DNA of 64,000 bases, from NCBI GenBank assembly GCA_965661005.1, contig CBFICB010000005.1:62001-126000 (forward strand). The letters run 5' to 3'. The DNA is from UBA5109 sp965661005. Lineage in GTDB: Bacteria > Pseudomonadota > Gammaproteobacteria > Pseudomonadales > Pseudohongiellaceae. The notes under the pieces were generated by a model that saw only the letters and a program-made list of their open reading frames with translations, had not been told where the DNA came from and did not search any database. The position numbers and the translations under genes were made by a program. Shown in pieces: positions 61,472 to 64,000 of this stretch; position 1 is the first letter of the stretch; every line of letters starts with the position of its first letter.

Positions 61472-62429
61472 AAAAATTAAACTGCCATCTAACTTCAAGG
61501 CACTATCAACTTCTTTGATTATGCTTTGGGTGCTAATCGCATGCATCCCTGGGCTAGTCGCACTGACTGTATTTTTTGGCTGGGGGATCATCTTAAATAT
61601 TATCTGGCTATGTATATGGGCCTTGCTGTTTGAATCTTTGGTACTGGTTGTTCGCAAGCGTAACCTGGTTTTTTATCTTAAAGATTACAGCGCACTGGTC
61701 ACAGCCGTCTTGCTTGGTTTATGCATACCGCCTACATCACCCTGGTGGTTAAGTCTCACGGGAATCTTTTTTGCAATTGTTATTGCTAAGCACTTGTATG
61801 GCGGGCTTGGCCAAAATTTATTTAATCCGGCCATGGTTGCTTATGCCGTACTTTTAATCGCTTTTCCTTTAGAAATGACCAGCTGGGTAATTCCCTTTGG
61901 ACTTGAACAAGATCCCGATGCTTATACTGGAGCCACTGCTCTGGATTTATTCCGAAATGAGCGTGGCGGTATGCTGATCCGCGAATTCTGGTCACAAAAT
62001 TCTGCCTTTGGCACGCTTTCGGGGATTGGCTGGGAGTGGGTTAATGGCGGATTTTTATTGGGAGGTTTGCTGCTGTTATACAAACGCATTATTGGATGGC
62101 AGATTCCTGTCGCTATGCTGGGTAGTTTATTATTGATGTCTGCTTTATTTTATGACGGTGGCAGTTCAGTAAGCGGAGGTTCTCCCTTAATGCATTTATT
62201 TGGCGGTGGCACGATGCTGGGAGCCTTTTTTATAGCAACAGATCCTGTAACCGCATCAACCACACCCAGAGGTCGCTTAATTTATGGAGCAATGATTGGT
62301 GTCGTGACTTATGTTATTCGAGTTTGGGGCGCCTACCCGGATGGCATTGCCTTTGCTGTGCTCCTCGGGAATTTTGCAGCACCGTTCATTGATTACTACA
62401 CCCAGCCAAAACCTTCAGATCATGCCTAA
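61461..62429 (+). CDS. rsxD: Rnf/Rsx electron transport complex subunit D
   Basis: RsxD is the NqrB-like membrane subunit carrying a covalent FMN. From the ATG at 61461 it has 322 residues and about nine membrane helices. The flavinylation motif D-x-x-T-G-A-T is at 153-159 (DAYTGAT), Thr159 being the expected attachment residue. GGLGQNLFNPAMV is a family signature. The ATG at 61395, further upstream, lies well inside the preceding gene and is not used. The end overlaps rsxG by 8 bases. Confidence 0.95.
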   Translation: MAVKKIKLPSNFKALSTSLIMLWVLIACIPGLVALTVFFGWGIILNIIWLCIWALLFESLVLVVRKRNLVFYLKDYSALVTAVLLGLCIPPTSPWWLSLTGIFFAIVIAKHLYGGLGQNLFNPAMVAYAVLLIAFPLEMTSWVIPFGLEQDPDAYTGATALDLFRNERGGMLIREFWSQNSAFGTLSGIGWEWVNGGFLLGGLLLLYKRIIGWQIPVAMLGSLLLMSALFYDGGSSVSGGSPLMHLFGGGTMLGAFFIATDPVTASTTPRGRLIYGAMIGVVTYVIRVWGAYPDGIAFAVLLGNFAAPFIDYYTQPKPSDHA

Positions 62430-63066
62430 GGAACTTCGACATTCCATTCTGCAAAATACAAGCAGACTTGTGATTTTTGCCGTGCTTGCGGGACTGGTAT
62501 TAAGCATTGTATTTGCCCTTAGTGAGGCGCGTATAACAGACCAGAAGTTAAATGCAGAGCGCCGAGCACTAGGAATTATTTTCCCTCCTGATCAGCATGA
62601 TAATGATTTAATTTCAGATAGCTTCATAATCGACATTGATAGTCATGATTTTAATAATCTGGAATTATTAGGCCTGCGCGAAAAAAGCAACGCTTATATT
62701 GCTCGAAACAATATGCAAGTTAGCGGCCTGATCTTGCCTCTTGTAGCCCGTGACGGTTACAACGGTGATATTCATTTATTAATGGGTATTACCATAGAAG
62801 GCTCTATAACGGGGCTTAGAGTTACAGCTCATCGAGAGACCCCCGGTCTTGGCGACCTTATTGATTTACGAATCTCAGACTGGATACTGTCTTTCAACAA
62901 TCGCTCTTTAACTAATCCTGAAGTATCAGGCTGGACTGTCAGAAAGAATGGTGGAAATTTTGACCAGTTCACAGGTGCTACTATAACGCCGCGAGCTGTT
63001 ACTGTCGCTACAGCAAAAGCTCTGGAATTTTTTGAAAACAATAAATCACGATTGTTAGCTTTATGA
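62422..63066 (+). CDS. rsxG: Rnf/Rsx electron transport complex subunit G
   Basis: RsxG is a periplasmic FMN-carrying subunit anchored by one helix. From the ATG at 62422 it has 214 residues: helix at about 14-33 and an FMN_bind domain (about 100-205). The flavinylation motif is DQFTGAT at 181-187, with Thr187 as acceptor. HRETPGLGD is the usual substrate-loop motif. The flavin transferase ApbE is not in the window. Confidence 0.94.
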   Translation: MPKELRHSILQNTSRLVIFAVLAGLVLSIVFALSEARITDQKLNAERRALGIIFPPDQHDNDLISDSFIIDIDSHDFNNLELLGLREKSNAYIARNNMQVSGLILPLVARDGYNGDIHLLMGITIEGSITGLRVTAHRETPGLGDLIDLRISDWILSFNNRSLTNPEVSGWTVRKNGGNFDQFTGATITPRAVTVATAKALEFFENNKSRLLAL

Positions 63067-63076
63067 GCATTTTCAA

Positions 63077-63772
63077 ATGAAAACAGACCTAAACCAAATC
63101 AGCCAGCAGGCACTTTGGCATAATAACCCAGCGTTAGTGCAGCTCCTGGGTTTATGCCCCTTGCTAGCTGTGAGCTCTTCTGTGGTTAATGCTCTCGGCT
63201 TGTCCATAGCAACCACTATGGTTCTAATATTTTCCAACCTAATGGTTTCACTTGTTCGACATCAAGTTACCGTTGCAATCCGATTACCTGTGTTTGTTTT
63301 AATTATCGCAAGCTTAGTCACTTGTGCCGAATTACTAATGCAAGCCTACGCCTACTCTTTATATTTAAGCATTGGAATTTTTATACCTTTAATCGTGACT
63401 AATTGTGCAATACTCGGTCGCGCTGTTACTTTTGCCGTAAAGAATTCCCCAGCCCTTTCTGCATTTGATGGGCTAATGATGGGGCTTGGTTTCAGTGCCG
63501 TATTGATTCTTTTAGGTGCTTTTCGCGAGATTTTGGGCACCGGCAAGCTGTTTGCCAATTTGGATATTCTTTTGCCGATGGCAGCAAATTGGGAAATAAC
63601 AGTACTGCCCAACTATCCTGGATTCTTGTTGGCTCTGCTTCCGCCAGGAGCATTTTTATTTATGGCTTTGTTGTTGGCACTGAAGAATTTTATCGACAAG
63701 CAACTCGCTGAAAGCAATATAAAAAATATAAAGACTCAGCAATCTACAAATCTGGCTGAAGACCTAAGCTAA
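63077..63772 (+). CDS. rsxE: Rnf/Rsx electron transport complex subunit E
   Basis: RsxE is a membrane subunit homologous to RsxA in inverted topology. The 231 residues have six membrane helices; ALVQLLGLCPLLAVSSS and IPLIVTNCAILGRA hold the conserved Cys residues. The C terminus is a hydrophilic tail of about 20 residues. It follows rsxG by 10 bases and precedes nth by 50 bases, as in the rsxABCDGE-nth arrangement of enterobacteria. Confidence 0.95.
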   Translation: MKTDLNQISQQALWHNNPALVQLLGLCPLLAVSSSVVNALGLSIATTMVLIFSNLMVSLVRHQVTVAIRLPVFVLIIASLVTCAELLMQAYAYSLYLSIGIFIPLIVTNCAILGRAVTFAVKNSPALSAFDGLMMGLGFSAVLILLGAFREILGTGKLFANLDILLPMAANWEITVLPNYPGFLLALLPPGAFLFMALLLALKNFIDKQLAESNIKNIKTQQSTNLAEDLS

Positions 63773-63822
63773 TTCTTAACTAGTTTTATTATGGCTGATT
63801 ATCTGACTGGAAGAAGCGCAAA

Positions 63823-64000
63823 ATGAACAAACAAAAACGCTCAGAAATTTTTTCCCGCTTACGTTCCGAAAATCCTAATCCAACAACAGAATTAAAATTT
63901 TCAAATGCATTTGAGTTGCTAGTTGCCGTAACACTATCTGCTCAATCAACCGATGTGGGAGTCAACAAAGCAACAGCCAAATTGTTCCCTGTCGCTAATA
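63823..64000 (+). CDS. nth: Endonuclease III, N-terminal part (runs off the window)
   Basis: The first 59 codons encode MNKQKRSEIFSRLRS and then FELLVAVTLSAQSTDVGVN, the N-terminal HhH-GPD region of endonuclease III, the bifunctional glycosylase/AP lyase that removes oxidised pyrimidines. The Fe-S and catalytic Lys/Asp parts lie outside. The position right after rsxE agrees with this call. Confidence 0.93.
   Translation, partial: MNKQKRSEIFSRLRSENPNPTTELKFSNAFELLVAVTLSAQSTDVGVNKATAKLFPVAN

Noticed and set aside
59856..63772. Na+-translocating NADH:quinone reductase (nqr) operon instead of rsx
   Set aside because: RsxA/RsxE resemble NqrD/NqrE, but the RsxB ferredoxin protein, the gene order and the following nth identify rsx/rnf.
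1..64000. tRNA genes, CRISPR arrays, prophage or insertion sequences
   Set aside because: Gaps between genes are short; no tRNA T-loop motif, spaced direct repeats, integrase or transposase were found.

Overview
The window is a piece of a gammaproteobacterial chromosome, moderately AT-rich and densely coding. It has 61 intact, edge-truncated or fused protein genes and one obvious gene remnant. No rRNA, tRNA, CRISPR array, prophage or transposase gene was seen. The affiliation rests on gene clusters typical of that class: miaB, phoH, ybeY, corC and lnt; leuS, lptE and holA; mrdA, mrdB, rlpA, dacA, ybeD, lipB and lipA; and rsxA to rsxE followed by nth. EfpL, SlyX, SrkA and a pseudomonad-type ferrochelatase agree with this. 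The combination of an aerobic diiron desaturase, MiaE, truncated haemoglobin, several efflux pumps and a DUF5916 protein suggests a free-living aquatic heterotroph. No genus can be assigned from sequence alone.

Layout. 1-4641: the 3' end of valS, an intergenic region built of inverted repeats, efpL, a membrane-anchored cold-shock protein, slyX, then a desaturase tightly followed by miaE. 4738-10420: an RND efflux adaptor and pump with a glycosyltransferase-like gene behind them. 10512-19716: single genes, including an exported Rossmann-fold protein, srkA, hemH, an XRE regulator with membrane helices, a luciferase-like monooxygenase, a PilZ protein, a YgiQ radical-SAM protein and a peroxiredoxin. 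19869-25536: miaB and the phoH-ybeY-corC-lnt operon. 25616-28483: truncated haemoglobin, two small transport or membrane genes, a truncated SLC13 permease remnant and cobO. 28613-34195: leuS, lptE, a YceI-like gene, holA and an orphan FkbM-like gene. 34204-43882, minus strand: a DUF5916 protein, lipA, lipB, ybeD, dacA, rlpA, mrdB and mrdA. 44046-51065, minus strand: a TolC-like lipoprotein, macB, macA, trpD and folD. 51120-58536: an exported CxxCH haem protein, fhs, metG, a methyltransferase-sixA pair and two small zinc-ribbon proteins. 58613-64000: a phosphopantetheinyl transferase, gloA, the rsx (rnf) operon and the start of nth.

The most striking observation is in the rsx operon. A gene of 345 codons encodes a complete RsxB joined in frame to the C-terminal ferredoxin domain and tail of RsxC. 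The NADH/FMN-binding N-terminal part of RsxC is absent, and no separate rsxC lies in the operon. RsxA, D, G and E look complete, and the flavinylation motifs of RsxD and RsxG are intact. Other points of interest are the inverted-repeat element between valS and efpL, the missing nadD-rsfS-rlmH block at an inverted holA/mrdA neighbourhood, a membrane-tethered cold-shock domain, an XRE regulator with membrane helices and a PH-like tail, and an F420-reductase-like protein carrying a signal peptide.

The only stretch close to 300 bases without a gene is 948-1245; it is occupied by the inverted repeats. All other gaps are shorter.
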